Source: Paenibacillus apiarius
GTDB taxonomy: Bacteria > Bacillota > Bacilli > Paenibacillales > Paenibacillaceae
Assembly (NCBI RefSeq): GCF_017052585.1
Contig: NZ_JAFFHZ010000001.1
Location: 5,828,001-5,892,000 of the forward strand
DNA length: 64,000 bases
Direction: 5' to 3'
The translations under genes and the position numbers were made by a program. Positions 48,036-58,900 of this stretch are shown here, piece after piece; the first letter of the stretch is position 1, and each line of letters starts with the position of its first letter. The notes beneath the pieces are model-generated. The model saw nothing but the letters and a program-made list of their open reading frames with translations. It was not told the origin of the DNA and searched no databases.

Positions 48036-49928
48036 ATGATAACAACTAAAAAGACGATTGCAATGGACCTCGTTATCTCCATGTTCAAAGACGGAAGAAT
48101 AGATAAAGCAGAAGCGGGTCAATTATTAAAGGGACTGAATTCGCAAAAGACACCGGTTGCCATAGTTGGGATGAGTTGGAAATCTCCTTTGTCGGATAAT
48201 TATAATGACATATGGGATGTAATATCGAACAAGCGCACGTTAATACAGGCATGTCCAAAGGATAGAATAACACGTGCCGCACAATTATTGGGTGGATTAG
48301 ATACAGATGAGCGTAATTATCATTATGGTGCCATCTTATCAGATATCGATCAGTTTGATTATGAATTATTTGGTATATCGCATGAAGATGCATCATTAAT
48401 GGAACCTAGCCATAGAATCATGCTTCAAGTTGCTTACCGGGCACTTGAAGATGCGGGGTATCTTAGCACAGACCGCAGAAATGAGATTACAGGTGTGTAT
48501 ATCGCCGCTAATTTTACTGCTAACCAAATAACTAATTATCTTAAGTATATCGATAATATTAACATGAAATCGTATATGTTGAATTGGACAAGCTTTCTTG
48601 CAACACGCCTTTCAAATCAATTTGATTTACGAGGGCCTTCAACGGTGATTGAGAATAGCTGTGTTAGTGGTGCATTAGCGCTTTATGAGGCTTGTAATTT
48701 GCTTGAAACGGGTAAAATTACGTCAGCACTTGTCGGGGGAATCAATATTTCGCATTTGCTTGATAAAAGAACAGTATTGAATGAAGTTTTTCATCATGCG
48801 CCAGATATTGCGAGTAAAGGCTATGATGATGAGCCTGGAGGTAACTATGTAGGAGAAGGAGCAATCGCCTTGTTTTTAAAGCCGCTTGATAAGGCTGTGG
48901 CGGATCAAGACCGGATACATGGGATTATCAGGGGGATACATACAAATAACAGTGGTGGGGTGACCGTTGACTTTCTGCAAACAAGTTCGGAAATGATTAC
49001 CCAAGTCGTACAGGGAGCGCTTATCGATGCGAATCTACGACCGGAAGATATTACGTATGTTGACGGTGAAGGGTATTGTGAAAGAATTGAACAAGCGATA
49101 GAAGTTAAAGGATTGATTAATGGCTTTCAAACACAGAAAAAACAATATTGTGCACTTGGCCTATCGAGTGTGAATGTAGGCTATTCAGAAGCAATGCTAG
49201 GCTTGAGTAATGCTGTGTGTTGTTTGCTTGCCTTAAAGAATAAGCAGATACCGCCTATCTATAAATTTGATACTCCTTCCTCCTATTTGGATCTTATTAA
49301 TTCGCCATTTTATATAAACGACAAATTAAAAGACTGGAAAGTTGAGGAAGGGAAAAAACGTATCGCTGCATCGTTTTCTTGTGGATATGGCGGGGGGAAT
49401 GCACTTACCATATTTGAAGAGTATATTCCTGATGAACAGAATTTCCAGCCATGGATTAAAGACCACTATTTATTTTGCATTTCGGGGCACACGCTTGTTT
49501 CTCTGCAACAGACAATCAGCAAATTTACGGAATTTGTAAAGCAATATAAGGATATGGAGTCGGCTAACGTGCTTAATTTTTCCTATACGATTCTAGCACG
49601 TCGCCAGCATTATAGTCCGTATCGCCTAGCGATTGTTTACCGTACATTTGATGAGCTCTATGAAACTTTAAGTCAATGGATCGTCGATAACAGATCGAGC
49701 CGTGATATTTACTATGAAAAGAAAAGCAGAAAGAGCGTTGCAGAAAATCGTGATGTAGAGCAAGGTATGCTATCTTCTCTTGCTAGGTATGATATGCGTG
49801 AAATAGCTGAGTACTATGTGAACGGTTATACCATTGATTTTAATAGGTTGTTTCATGACGAACAACCCAGATTGATTGATGTTCCAGGTTACTGTTTTAC
49901 ACAATCTAAATGTTGGATAGGAGGGTAG
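48036..49928 (+). CDS. Stand-alone ketosynthase-like protein lacking both catalytic histidines
   Basis: This 630-residue protein has an N-terminal helix pair (docking-like), a KS fold (about 40-470) and a post-KS linker ending GYCFTQSKCWIGG. The nucleophile region reads ENSCVSGAL with Cys209 kept. The first His (EAHGTGT) is Glu345 in VDGEGYCE and the second (NIGH) is Tyr383 in SVNVGYSEA; the spacing between the three positions is normal. Decarboxylation and condensation are therefore not expected. It has no AT, ACP or KR. ATG 48036 has AAGGAAGGAG upstream. It could be a non-elongating KS, a chain-length-factor-like partner, or an acyl-binding relay. Confidence 0.85.
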   Translation: MITTKKTIAMDLVISMFKDGRIDKAEAGQLLKGLNSQKTPVAIVGMSWKSPLSDNYNDIWDVISNKRTLIQACPKDRITRAAQLLGGLDTDERNYHYGAILSDIDQFDYELFGISHEDASLMEPSHRIMLQVAYRALEDAGYLSTDRRNEITGVYIAANFTANQITNYLKYIDNINMKSYMLNWTSFLATRLSNQFDLRGPSTVIENSCVSGALALYEACNLLETGKITSALVGGINISHLLDKRTVLNEVFHHAPDIASKGYDDEPGGNYVGEGAIALFLKPLDKAVADQDRIHGIIRGIHTNNSGGVTVDFLQTSSEMITQVVQGALIDANLRPEDITYVDGEGYCERIEQAIEVKGLINGFQTQKKQYCALGLSSVNVGYSEAMLGLSNAVCCLLALKNKQIPPIYKFDTPSSYLDLINSPFYINDKLKDWKVEEGKKRIAASFSCGYGGGNALTIFEEYIPDEQNFQPWIKDHYLFCISGHTLVSLQQTISKFTEFVKQYKDMESANVLNFSYTILARRQHYSPYRLAIVYRTFDELYETLSQWIVDNRSSRDIYYEKKSRKSVAENRDVEQGMLSSLARYDMREIAEYYVNGYTIDFNRLFHDEQPRLIDVPGYCFTQSKCWIGG

Positions 49929-49959
49929 ATTAGGGCGTTGATGAACGGTCTAATCAACT

Positions 49960-51210
49960 ATGATGATGAGAAAAGCATTCTATTTTCCAGGACAAGGTTC
50001 ACAGTATGTTGGGATGGGGAAAACACTATGTGAGAATTCTAAAATCGCTTCAGATGTATTTGCGGAAGCAAGTGATGCATTGTCACTTGATCTAAAGAAG
50101 TTGTGTTTTGAAGGTGATCAAGCGAATTTAACATTAACACATAATGCCCAGCCTGCGATTTTAACAACAAGTGTAGCCATGTTTCGTGTACTGATGGATA
50201 GGCACATGATTAAACCCGACTTAATGGCTGGACATAGTTTAGGTGAGATTACTGCACTCACTTGCGCAGGTGCCATTGATTTTGCTGATGCTGTAAAAAT
50301 TGTGCGTAAACGGGGAGAGCTGATGCAAGAAGCGATTGCACCGGAAGCAGGTTGCATGGTGTCTGTGTTGATGCGTGATGTGGAGAAACTTGAGCATATT
50401 TGTCATTTGGTTACTCAATCAAACGAAGTGGTAAGTATCTCAAATTATAATTCACGTACGCAAACCGTTATTTCTGGACATCGTACATCTGTTGATCAGG
50501 TTGTAAATGTACTGAATGAAGAGGGGATAAAATCTGTTTATCTCAATGTAAGCGCTCCATTTCATTGTAGTATTATGCAACCTGTCGCCACGCTCTTTGA
50601 AGAAGAACTTAATAAATACCGGTTTAATAATTTTACGATACCTGTGCTTTCTAACGTAACAGCTAAGCCTTACCTTGGCAGTGAGGATATCATTCCTAAT
50701 CTTACAGCGCAAATTTACACACCTGTTCGCTGGGTAGACTGCATGCTCTATGCGAAAAAATATATGATCAAGTATGGCGTGGAAGTAGGTCCGGGACACG
50801 TACTTAAAAAATTGATGAATAACATTTTCGGTGACACGCCTGTATTTGCCTATGACCATATTGAGGATATCGAAAAACTTGAAAAACACATTCAGGATAG
50901 TGCTATTCCGTTTTTGTCCAGAAGTTTAGGTATTTTTGCGGCTACCCGTAATAACAATTGGGATAGTGAACAATACCAACGAGGAGTTATTGAACCTTAT
51001 AACAAGTTAAGTGCACTTCAGAGCGAGATTGAGAAGGAAGGAAGAGCTGCTACTGAAGAGGAGATGCAACAAGCTATTACGATGCTGCTAATGATGTTCA
51101 AAACGAAACAAACAAGCCGGGAAGAACAGATCGCAAGATTAAAAGAGTTATTCAGAGATTCCAATACAGAAACCATGTTCGAGCATTTTGATTACAATGC
51201 AATTACATAG
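49960..51210 (+). CDS. Trans-acting malonyl-CoA:ACP acyltransferase (trans-AT)
   Basis: This 416-residue FabD-like enzyme has the oxyanion GQGSQ motif near residue 12, GHSLGE with nucleophile Ser93, the carboxylate-binding RKRGE, and the catalytic His in SAPFHCSIM. It should load malonyl units on the ACPs of both PKS proteins, which have no AT domains. The C-terminal extension (about 305-416) is shared with the AT-like protein upstream. Near its start, a run of three ATGs, no good ribosome binding site is seen, so translation may depend on coupling to the upstream gene. Confidence 0.93.
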   Translation: MMMRKAFYFPGQGSQYVGMGKTLCENSKIASDVFAEASDALSLDLKKLCFEGDQANLTLTHNAQPAILTTSVAMFRVLMDRHMIKPDLMAGHSLGEITALTCAGAIDFADAVKIVRKRGELMQEAIAPEAGCMVSVLMRDVEKLEHICHLVTQSNEVVSISNYNSRTQTVISGHRTSVDQVVNVLNEEGIKSVYLNVSAPFHCSIMQPVATLFEEELNKYRFNNFTIPVLSNVTAKPYLGSEDIIPNLTAQIYTPVRWVDCMLYAKKYMIKYGVEVGPGHVLKKLMNNIFGDTPVFAYDHIEDIEKLEKHIQDSAIPFLSRSLGIFAATRNNNWDSEQYQRGVIEPYNKLSALQSEIEKEGRAATEEEMQQAITMLLMMFKTKQTSREEQIARLKELFRDSNTETMFEHFDYNAIT

Positions 51211-51224
51211 AAGGGGGCTATCCA

Positions 51225-54200
51225 GTGGATTTGAATATGATTAAGCAAATACCGTATTCGCCATCCGATTCCGATTGTCATGAACCTTCTGTCCAGGATA
51301 TAGCGATCATTGGTTTACATGCACAGGTTGGAAAAGCCAACAATGTTAAAGAGTTTTGGGATTATATCCGTAATGGAATGGATTTGATTACTGATTTTCC
51401 GCAACAACGATATGAGGATGCGGTTCGATCATATCAGTACATGCACCAGAAGGAAATACCTGAAGATTTAGGACAATCTGCTTATATGGATCGAATCGAT
51501 TTATTCGATCCAAGTGTATTTAATATCTCACCTCGGGAAGCTGAATTCATGGATCCAGCGCAACGTATGTTTTTGGAGTCGGCTTGGACAGCGCTTGAGG
51601 ATGCCGGCTATGGTGGCGGTTGTTTAAAAGGAAGTCCGACAGGTGTGTTTGTAGGCTATACAAGTCCGCCTGATTCCTACCGTTCGTTGCTGAAAGAGAG
51701 TGATGCGCATACGTACGGGATTTCAGTTTCTGGAAATGTGGATGCCATTATCGCAAGTAGAATTAGCTACATATTAAATCTAAAAGGACCGGCAATTAAT
51801 ATTGATACGACTTGCTCATCCTCTTTGGTAGCTGTGCATACGGCTTGTGAGCACATTAAAAATGGTAGCATTACAATGGCGATTGCGGGTTCTGTTCGCT
51901 TCAGAATAACACCCGCACCACAAGTGATTGAGAACAAGATGGGAATTGAGTCTTCTTCTTCGAGAACGAAGACGTTTAACTATGATGCAGACGGTACAGG
52001 CACAGGAGAAGGTGTTGTATGTTTTATCCTGAAGTCGTTACGCGATGCAGTCCGCGACCGCGATAATATTTATGCGGTTATTAAAGGGGGAAGTGTCAAC
52101 CAAGATGGAGCTTCGGTTGGCATTACTGCACCAAATGCTGAGGCTCAAGAATCTGTCATAAGAGGGGCATGGAAAGACGCTCGAATCAACCCTGAGACGA
52201 TATCTTATATTGAAGCGCATGGTACAGCAACAAAACTTGGTGACCCTGTGGAAATTAACGGTATAGAACGTGCGTTCAGCCGAGTGACGGACAAGAAACA
52301 ATTCTGTGCAATCGGATCTGTAAAGAGTAACGTGGGTCACCTTGATAGTGCAGCAGGAGCGGTAGGGCTACTTAAAGCAGTTTTAATGCTAGAGCATAAG
52401 CAATTACCTCCAACGCTTCACTTCACAGCACCTAACCAAAAGATTAATTTTTCATCATCACCTGTTTATGTGAATGATAAGTTATGTAATTGGGAGCCGA
52501 CGCATTATCCGAGACGATGTGGTGTTAGTTCCTTCGGCATGAGCGGAACAAACTGCCATCTCATCTTAGAAGAAGCCCCCCAAGTAGACAGTGCAGTACA
52601 TAGTCCAAAACAGTCTCGGATAATTACGATTTCAGCCAAAAATGAACAGACCGTTCGCCGTTACATTGAGCTGTATAAGCAATACTTAACGCAAATGCCA
52701 AACTGCAATCTTGATGATTTATGCTATACCGCCAATGTCGGGAGAGTTCATTTTGAATGTCGTTTTGCGATGATTCTTCATACTCCGGAAGATCTTTTAG
52801 CGATTAATTTTACAAAAAATCTTAGCGATAACAGTTATGTCTATGGCGAACATAAAATAACGGATTCCAATATTACGGATGGATATATTGACCGCAATAC
52901 GGTGCAAATACTTTCGCAAAAAGCTGCTGAAATAACGCAGCAAATTATCCATGAGTCGGACGGAGAGCAATATAAGGACTTATTAAATGCATTAATTGCA
53001 CTATATGTCCAAGGCGCGACTATTGACTGGAAACAATTATATGGCAGAAAAGAACGACGTAAGTTGAGCATCCCTACTTATCCGTTCGATCACAAAAGAT
53101 ATTGGGTTTCGTTACCGTCTAGACAGGAAAAACAATTATTTGAATCTCGCAAAGAGAATCTTCATCCATTAGTTCATACATGTGTGTTAGATACCCATCG
53201 TATGCAAGTATATATGACAAAGATGAATGTTGAACAATGTTGGGAATTAAAATGTCATATGATAAATGGTGTTCATGTTTTACCAGGCACTGTTTTTTTT
53301 GAAATGGCAGTATTCGTAAGTACTCGGTATTTAAAACATGCTCAATTTGATATTGAGAATCTATTATATTGTGTTCCGTTTGCTTGTGGCAGGCATGAAA
53401 CTCGTACGATTCATACCGTCATAAGGGAGGATCGTGATGTCATTACGGTGAATTGCTTTAGTAAAAACGATCAGGAAAGTGAATGGATCCATCATTTAGA
53501 AGTGTCTGTGCGCGCAAGAAAACATGCAGCCCCTAAAAATATGTCAATCGATATCCCTTCGATTATGGCTCGTTGTGAGGTACTGGATAAGCATACATCA
53601 TTGGTACCTAAAACAATTGTAGAAATTAAGGGGAATAAGTGGAACAATCTAGCGGCACTTTATAAAAATGATACAGAACTTTTACTTTATTTCTCAGTTG
53701 ATAAAGCCTTACTAACAGAATTGGATCAATATATACTGTTACCGTCTTTACTTGATCCGGCGATTAATTCTGGCAATTTGATTATTAACGATGTCTTTTT
53801 GCCGTTCTCCTGTGAACAAGCGCGCTTCTATCAACCTCTTCCGCCTAGAATGTATAGCTATATTAAGCTAAAAGAGCAAGATCGTGTAACGGAGGAGTTT
53901 GCGGCTTTTGACGTCACGCTACTGGACGAGGATGGTCGTATCATTGGGGAACTGAACAATTATGTTATTAAAAAAATCCATGATGAGGAGAACTTTATGA
54001 AGTCATCCCAACATCAGTATAGAACGACACACTGGATTGCTTGCCCTGACCCCTTTGATAAAGCGGTGAGTGTTGTGAAGGAAGACGATTGCATTCTCAT
54101 AATGTATCGTCGTGAGCAACTCAATTCGTTTTTGATGTTGCAGATGCGACAGTACTTTGGAGAGCGGATGATAGCAGTAGAGTTAGGAGAGGCATGTGAT

Positions 54201-55895
54201 TTTGATACCATTCTATCTTCATTGGCGAAGGAGAATATTAAGTATATTGTTCATATTGCTTCGCTTATGCATGAAGAGATACAAACAGTCTCACAGCTTA
54301 TAACAGAGATGGAGTTGCTCTTCAAAAGCACATTTAATTTGGTAAAGGAATTACTTAACCAAGATGTTCGTCATTCAATAAACTTGGTTATATTCACCTC
54401 AAATGCAACGAAAGTAACCGGTGAGGAAGAATGGATTCAACCGTTGAGCTACGGATTGAGTGGTATGGTCAATTCGATTGGCAGAGAGTATGCGAACATT
54501 AAGACACGCGTAATAGATATTGATAACGATACATCAGCAGACGTTCTGATCGAAGACATGCTCAGCAATGAATCGTTGCATGCTGTGTCCTATCGAAGAA
54601 ATATTAAATATATGCAACAACTTCACAATGTCACACAAGGAACAACCCTTGATGATGAACAAATGACGTTAATCGATAACGGGGTTTATATCATCACAGG
54701 TGGGTTAGGTGGCATGGGGTTAGCCATTGCCCAGCACTTATTCAGCCTTAACCCTACTATTCATGTCGTATTACTTAACAGAACTTATTCAAGAGATACG
54801 TTTTCGCATCTATCGGATCCTACTGATCCAATTCTGCGCAAGAAACTGGAGCAGGTGCAAAGCCTTTGGGCTCAAGGGTATTCATTGGATATTATGCAGG
54901 TCGATATTGCTAACTATGTACAAATGGATGATACATTACAGCAATTACGAGATACACATGGAGCGATCTGCGGGGTGATACATGCTGCGGGTATTGCTGG
55001 AGATGGGTTCATTATGAATAAGACATGGAAAACGTATGAATCGGTCTTAAGACCGAAAATTGCCGGAACCTGGATATTGCATGAACTGACGCGCGAGGAT
55101 CCGTTAAGCTTTTTTGTGATGTGTTCTTCTTATGCCTCCATATTTGGTGCAGCAGGACAAAGCGATTATGTCGCTGCGAATGCGTTTCTGGATAGTTTTT
55201 CATATTACCGCCGTGCATTAGGGTTGCCTAGTTTGACTATTAATTGGACAGGGTGGCGTGAATCAGGGATGGCGGTAGCGAGTGGTATACGCGAAGAAGG
55301 GGTGTATGTGCGATTCCTTAATGATGAAGAAGGAGCCACCGCGTTCTGGCATGCTCTAAAAACAAAGCTGCCTCAGGTGCTGATCGGAGATATTGATTAT
55401 AAAGCATTACAAATGGAACACGACAAACCCATCATCAGTGTGTTTGCGAATAGTAGCAATTATAAAGGTAACGATCAGAGTCATCGGAGTAAGGGAACTG
55501 ACCCCGAGGATAAAGAGATCGTTGTGATCGGGAAGAGTATGAGCGATATTACTGACATTGAAAGAAATGTAATCTACGCTTGGTCGCAAACTCTCGGTAC
55601 AGATCAAGTAGATATCCATGCTAAATTTTTTGAATCGGGTGGCAATTCATTGCTTGCTGCATATCTCCAAAAAGAACTGGATAAGTTCTACCCCGGTATC
55701 ATCGTGATTACGGATATGTTTGTGTATTCTACAGTAGTAGAAATCGCGCAATATATAGAGAAAAAGACAATGAAGAGCGACAAGATAACGATTAAGGAAG
55801 AAAGCGGTAATAACATAGAGGATATGTTAGACCAATTTGTTGCAGGTGATATGAATATGGAGCAGGTACTAGCGTTGCTGAATAAGCGCAATTAA
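51225..55895 (+). CDS. Trans-AT polyketide synthase, KS-DH-KR-ACP
   Basis: This is a 1556-residue one-module PKS. KS (about 20-450) has DTTCSSSLVA (Cys197), EAHGTATKLGD and SNVGHLDSAAG, all intact. No AT follows; the linker ends SIPTYPFDHKRYWVS. DH (about 645-930) has HMINGVHVLPG and LLDPAIN (Asp kept, Asn in place of Gln/His). KR (about 1140-1420) has ITGGLGGMG, the Ser in MCSSYASIF and the Tyr in QSDYVAANAF. ACP (about 1450-1520) has GGNSL with Ser1475. A short C-terminal docking-like tail follows. It should add one malonyl unit and reduce and dehydrate it. The start is GTG 51225 behind AGGGGGC. Confidence 0.93.
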   Translation: MDLNMIKQIPYSPSDSDCHEPSVQDIAIIGLHAQVGKANNVKEFWDYIRNGMDLITDFPQQRYEDAVRSYQYMHQKEIPEDLGQSAYMDRIDLFDPSVFNISPREAEFMDPAQRMFLESAWTALEDAGYGGGCLKGSPTGVFVGYTSPPDSYRSLLKESDAHTYGISVSGNVDAIIASRISYILNLKGPAINIDTTCSSSLVAVHTACEHIKNGSITMAIAGSVRFRITPAPQVIENKMGIESSSSRTKTFNYDADGTGTGEGVVCFILKSLRDAVRDRDNIYAVIKGGSVNQDGASVGITAPNAEAQESVIRGAWKDARINPETISYIEAHGTATKLGDPVEINGIERAFSRVTDKKQFCAIGSVKSNVGHLDSAAGAVGLLKAVLMLEHKQLPPTLHFTAPNQKINFSSSPVYVNDKLCNWEPTHYPRRCGVSSFGMSGTNCHLILEEAPQVDSAVHSPKQSRIITISAKNEQTVRRYIELYKQYLTQMPNCNLDDLCYTANVGRVHFECRFAMILHTPEDLLAINFTKNLSDNSYVYGEHKITDSNITDGYIDRNTVQILSQKAAEITQQIIHESDGEQYKDLLNALIALYVQGATIDWKQLYGRKERRKLSIPTYPFDHKRYWVSLPSRQEKQLFESRKENLHPLVHTCVLDTHRMQVYMTKMNVEQCWELKCHMINGVHVLPGTVFFEMAVFVSTRYLKHAQFDIENLLYCVPFACGRHETRTIHTVIREDRDVITVNCFSKNDQESEWIHHLEVSVRARKHAAPKNMSIDIPSIMARCEVLDKHTSLVPKTIVEIKGNKWNNLAALYKNDTELLLYFSVDKALLTELDQYILLPSLLDPAINSGNLIINDVFLPFSCEQARFYQPLPPRMYSYIKLKEQDRVTEEFAAFDVTLLDEDGRIIGELNNYVIKKIHDEENFMKSSQHQYRTTHWIACPDPFDKAVSVVKEDDCILIMYRREQLNSFLMLQMRQYFGERMIAVELGEACDFDTILSSLAKENIKYIVHIASLMHEEIQTVSQLITEMELLFKSTFNLVKELLNQDVRHSINLVIFTSNATKVTGEEEWIQPLSYGLSGMVNSIGREYANIKTRVIDIDNDTSADVLIEDMLSNESLHAVSYRRNIKYMQQLHNVTQGTTLDDEQMTLIDNGVYIITGGLGGMGLAIAQHLFSLNPTIHVVLLNRTYSRDTFSHLSDPTDPILRKKLEQVQSLWAQGYSLDIMQVDIANYVQMDDTLQQLRDTHGAICGVIHAAGIAGDGFIMNKTWKTYESVLRPKIAGTWILHELTREDPLSFFVMCSSYASIFGAAGQSDYVAANAFLDSFSYYRRALGLPSLTINWTGWRESGMAVASGIREEGVYVRFLNDEEGATAFWHALKTKLPQVLIGDIDYKALQMEHDKPIISVFANSSNYKGNDQSHRSKGTDPEDKEIVVIGKSMSDITDIERNVIYAWSQTLGTDQVDIHAKFFESGGNSLLAAYLQKELDKFYPGIIVITDMFVYSTVVEIAQYIEKKTMKSDKITIKEESGNNIEDMLDQFVAGDMNMEQVLALLNKRN

Positions 55896-55912
55896 TAAGG
55901 AGGGATTTAGGT

Positions 55913-58900
55913 ATGAACACTGTAAAGAAATTTATTTTAGAACAACTCAGCATGAAGCATATTTCCCAAACAGAAGCAGTAAATTTGTTAGCGGAGCTTC
56001 AACAAAATGAAAAAGACGAATTAAATGAAATAGCAGTGATTGGTGTTGCAAACAGGTTGCCTATGTCAAAAAATTCAGCGGAGTACTGGGATAATTTGGT
56101 GAATGGTAGGTTGTGCTTTGTACCGAAACCTGAAGATAAACTTGTTTATGACGAGATGATCTTAAAGAATATTGATTTTAGCAAGTATATCGGCTATACA
56201 CCTTCGCCAGAAAATTATGACAAACTTGAACAGTTTCAAGGTGGTTATATTACGGATTGGGATAAATTTGATGCCGCCTTTTTCGGGATTCCTCCACGGG
56301 AAGCGCGCTATATCGAACCTGAGCAAAGGGTATTCATGGAAGCTGCAGTGACAGCAATCGAAGATGCCGGTTATAGCATTCCGGCGATAACTAATTCGAA
56401 AATGGGTGTATTTGTCGGAAAAGATCAAACAAACTCTATCCACTATAAATACCTGACCGAAGATGATCAGATGAAACTAAGTGGATTTTGGAGTGGTATT
56501 TTAGCAAGCCGTATTAGCTATACGTTTAACTTAAAAGGGCCAGCCTTCGTCCTTGATACTGCCTGCTCTTCAGGGCTTGTTGCGATACATGAAGCGTGTA
56601 GTGCGCTTCGCAATCAAGAGTGTGATATGGCACTCGCGGGTGGGATTAACCTCGGCATCGCTGGTCAAAATATGCAAGATATTGATAACAAGCAAACATC
56701 GGATGAGGATATGAATATTATGGACTCCGTCCAATCCACGGATTATCGCGTCCGCACCTTTGATAAGAAGTGTAGTGGTACGGTGTTTTCTGAAGGTGTA
56801 GTTGTATTTTTATTGAAGCCACTAAAGAATGCGATAAAAGATGGCGATCACATTTACGGTGTGATAAAGGGGAGCTCAGTAAACAATGATGGGGCTTCAA
56901 ACGGTATCACTGCTCCGAATCCACTTGCTCAGGAAGAAGTCATCATTGATGCGTGGAAAAGAGCTAACGTTTCACCTGAATCTATCAGTTACGTCGAGAC
57001 ACATGGTACTGGAACGTTGCTCGGTGACCCGATTGAAGTTACTGGCTTATCTAATGCTTTTTCAAGATTTACGGATAAAAAGCAATTTTGTGGAATTGGT
57101 TCTGTGAAAACAAACATTGGGCATTCGGTCGGTGCTGCCGGCCCAGCAAATCTATTAAAAGTTCTTTTATCTATGAAACACCGGATGTTACCACCGAGTC
57201 TTCATTTTGAGGAGACGAATCCATACATTAATTTTATCAATTCACCTTTATATGTAGTCGACAAATGCATGAATTGGGATAGCGGGGAAATGCCGCTGCG
57301 AGCAGGAATAAGTGCGTTTGGTTTTAGTGGAACCAATTGCCACCTTATCGTAGAAGAATATAAGGAGCCGGATTTGTTACCAGATCCGACTTCAAATAAT
57401 GTACTTTCTCTATCGGCAAAAACGGAAACCGCTTTAAAAAGCTTAATTCATAACTATGAACAATTTCTTGAGAATGAACAAAATATACCGATCGGTAACC
57501 TATGCTATACGGCGAACACGGGCCGGGGGCATTATACGTATCGAATCGCTATTGTATTCAATACCCTCAAAGACTTAAGAGAAAAGCTTGCTATTCTGAA
57601 CAAAAATGATTTAAAAAATATGGTTAATCATGGCATTTACTATGGAAAAAATCATGTTGTATCGGATAAGCGGCAAAGTATAAATGAAGGCGATATTTCA
57701 GCTAGTGAGTTAAATCGCATAACACAAGAAGCGCAAGAACTTGTTTTAACAGGGAGTGATGTGATTGAAAATGTATCACAACTCTCCAAGCTTTGTGAAC
57801 TTTATGTAAAAGGAGCCACAGTTGATTGGAAGCATTTGTATCAAAATGGCGCATATAAGCGCGTTTCTTTACCAACATATCCATTTGATAGAACGCATTA
57901 TTGGGCTGAACCGGCTACGGTGACGCAATCAATCCTTAGGAAACCGGATACTAAGATATTACATCCGCTTGTTCATCATTGTATTGTTGATTCAATGAAG
58001 CAAAGTGTGTATCTCATTAATCCCGAACTATCAAAAGAATGGGTTATTACCGACCATAAGCTTATGGGCACCGGTCTGCTGGTCGGAACGGCATTTCTTG
58101 AAATGATTAAAGAGGCTTGCCAGCATTGTTTTAACAATGCAAATATTGTGATTCAGGATCTCGTTTTTATGGCTCCGTTGCTAGCTTATGAAGGGGATAG
58201 GGATATCCATATTGTTATTACTCACAATGACGTGAATGCAGAATTTTCGTTTGTATCCAGGCAAGAGGAATCGACTGGGGACGTGTGGATAGAACATTGC
58301 AAAGGGACGGTTTGTATGCATGATGATACGCCGCCTAAACAGTTATCATTTTCAGAAATAGAATCAGATCCCGCTTATAAAAAGCTTAGTGTTAAACAAA
58401 CGTCGGAAGAAAAAGAAGTGTTTTACAGTAATTGGGGTAGTGATAATTATTTTGGCGAGCGTTGGAATTCCATATTAAACTTCTTTACCAAAGCAAATGG
58501 TGATCGGGATGAAGTTATAACCGAGTTACAAATTTCAGACAAGTTTTTGTCTGATTTAGACCATTTTTCTTTCCATCCGGCATTAGTTGACGATGCAATT
58601 AATGTACCTGTTATCCGAATTTATTCGGGTGGGCTTAAATTATTGCCTTTATCGTATAAAAACTTGAAATTTTATCGCCGGGTTCCGAATCATTTTTACA
58701 GTAAGATTGCTTTGACGAAGGATACTAATACGGAAGTGTTTACGTTCCGCGCTTCACTCGTGGATATGTCTGGAAATCTAATCGCAGAGGCGGAAGAAGT
58801 CACGCTGAGGCAGATTAGCAAAATGAATGAGTTTAATAGGAATGTCTTTTATGGTATGGACTGGATGCTGCAGTCGGCAACGATACAAAAAACTCAGAAT

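Noticed and set aside
48036..49928. KS-like protein as a type II chain-length factor
   Set aside because: Chain-length factors lose the Cys and lie next to an active KS of the same operon type; here the Cys is kept and the histidines are lost, so the analogy is only loose.
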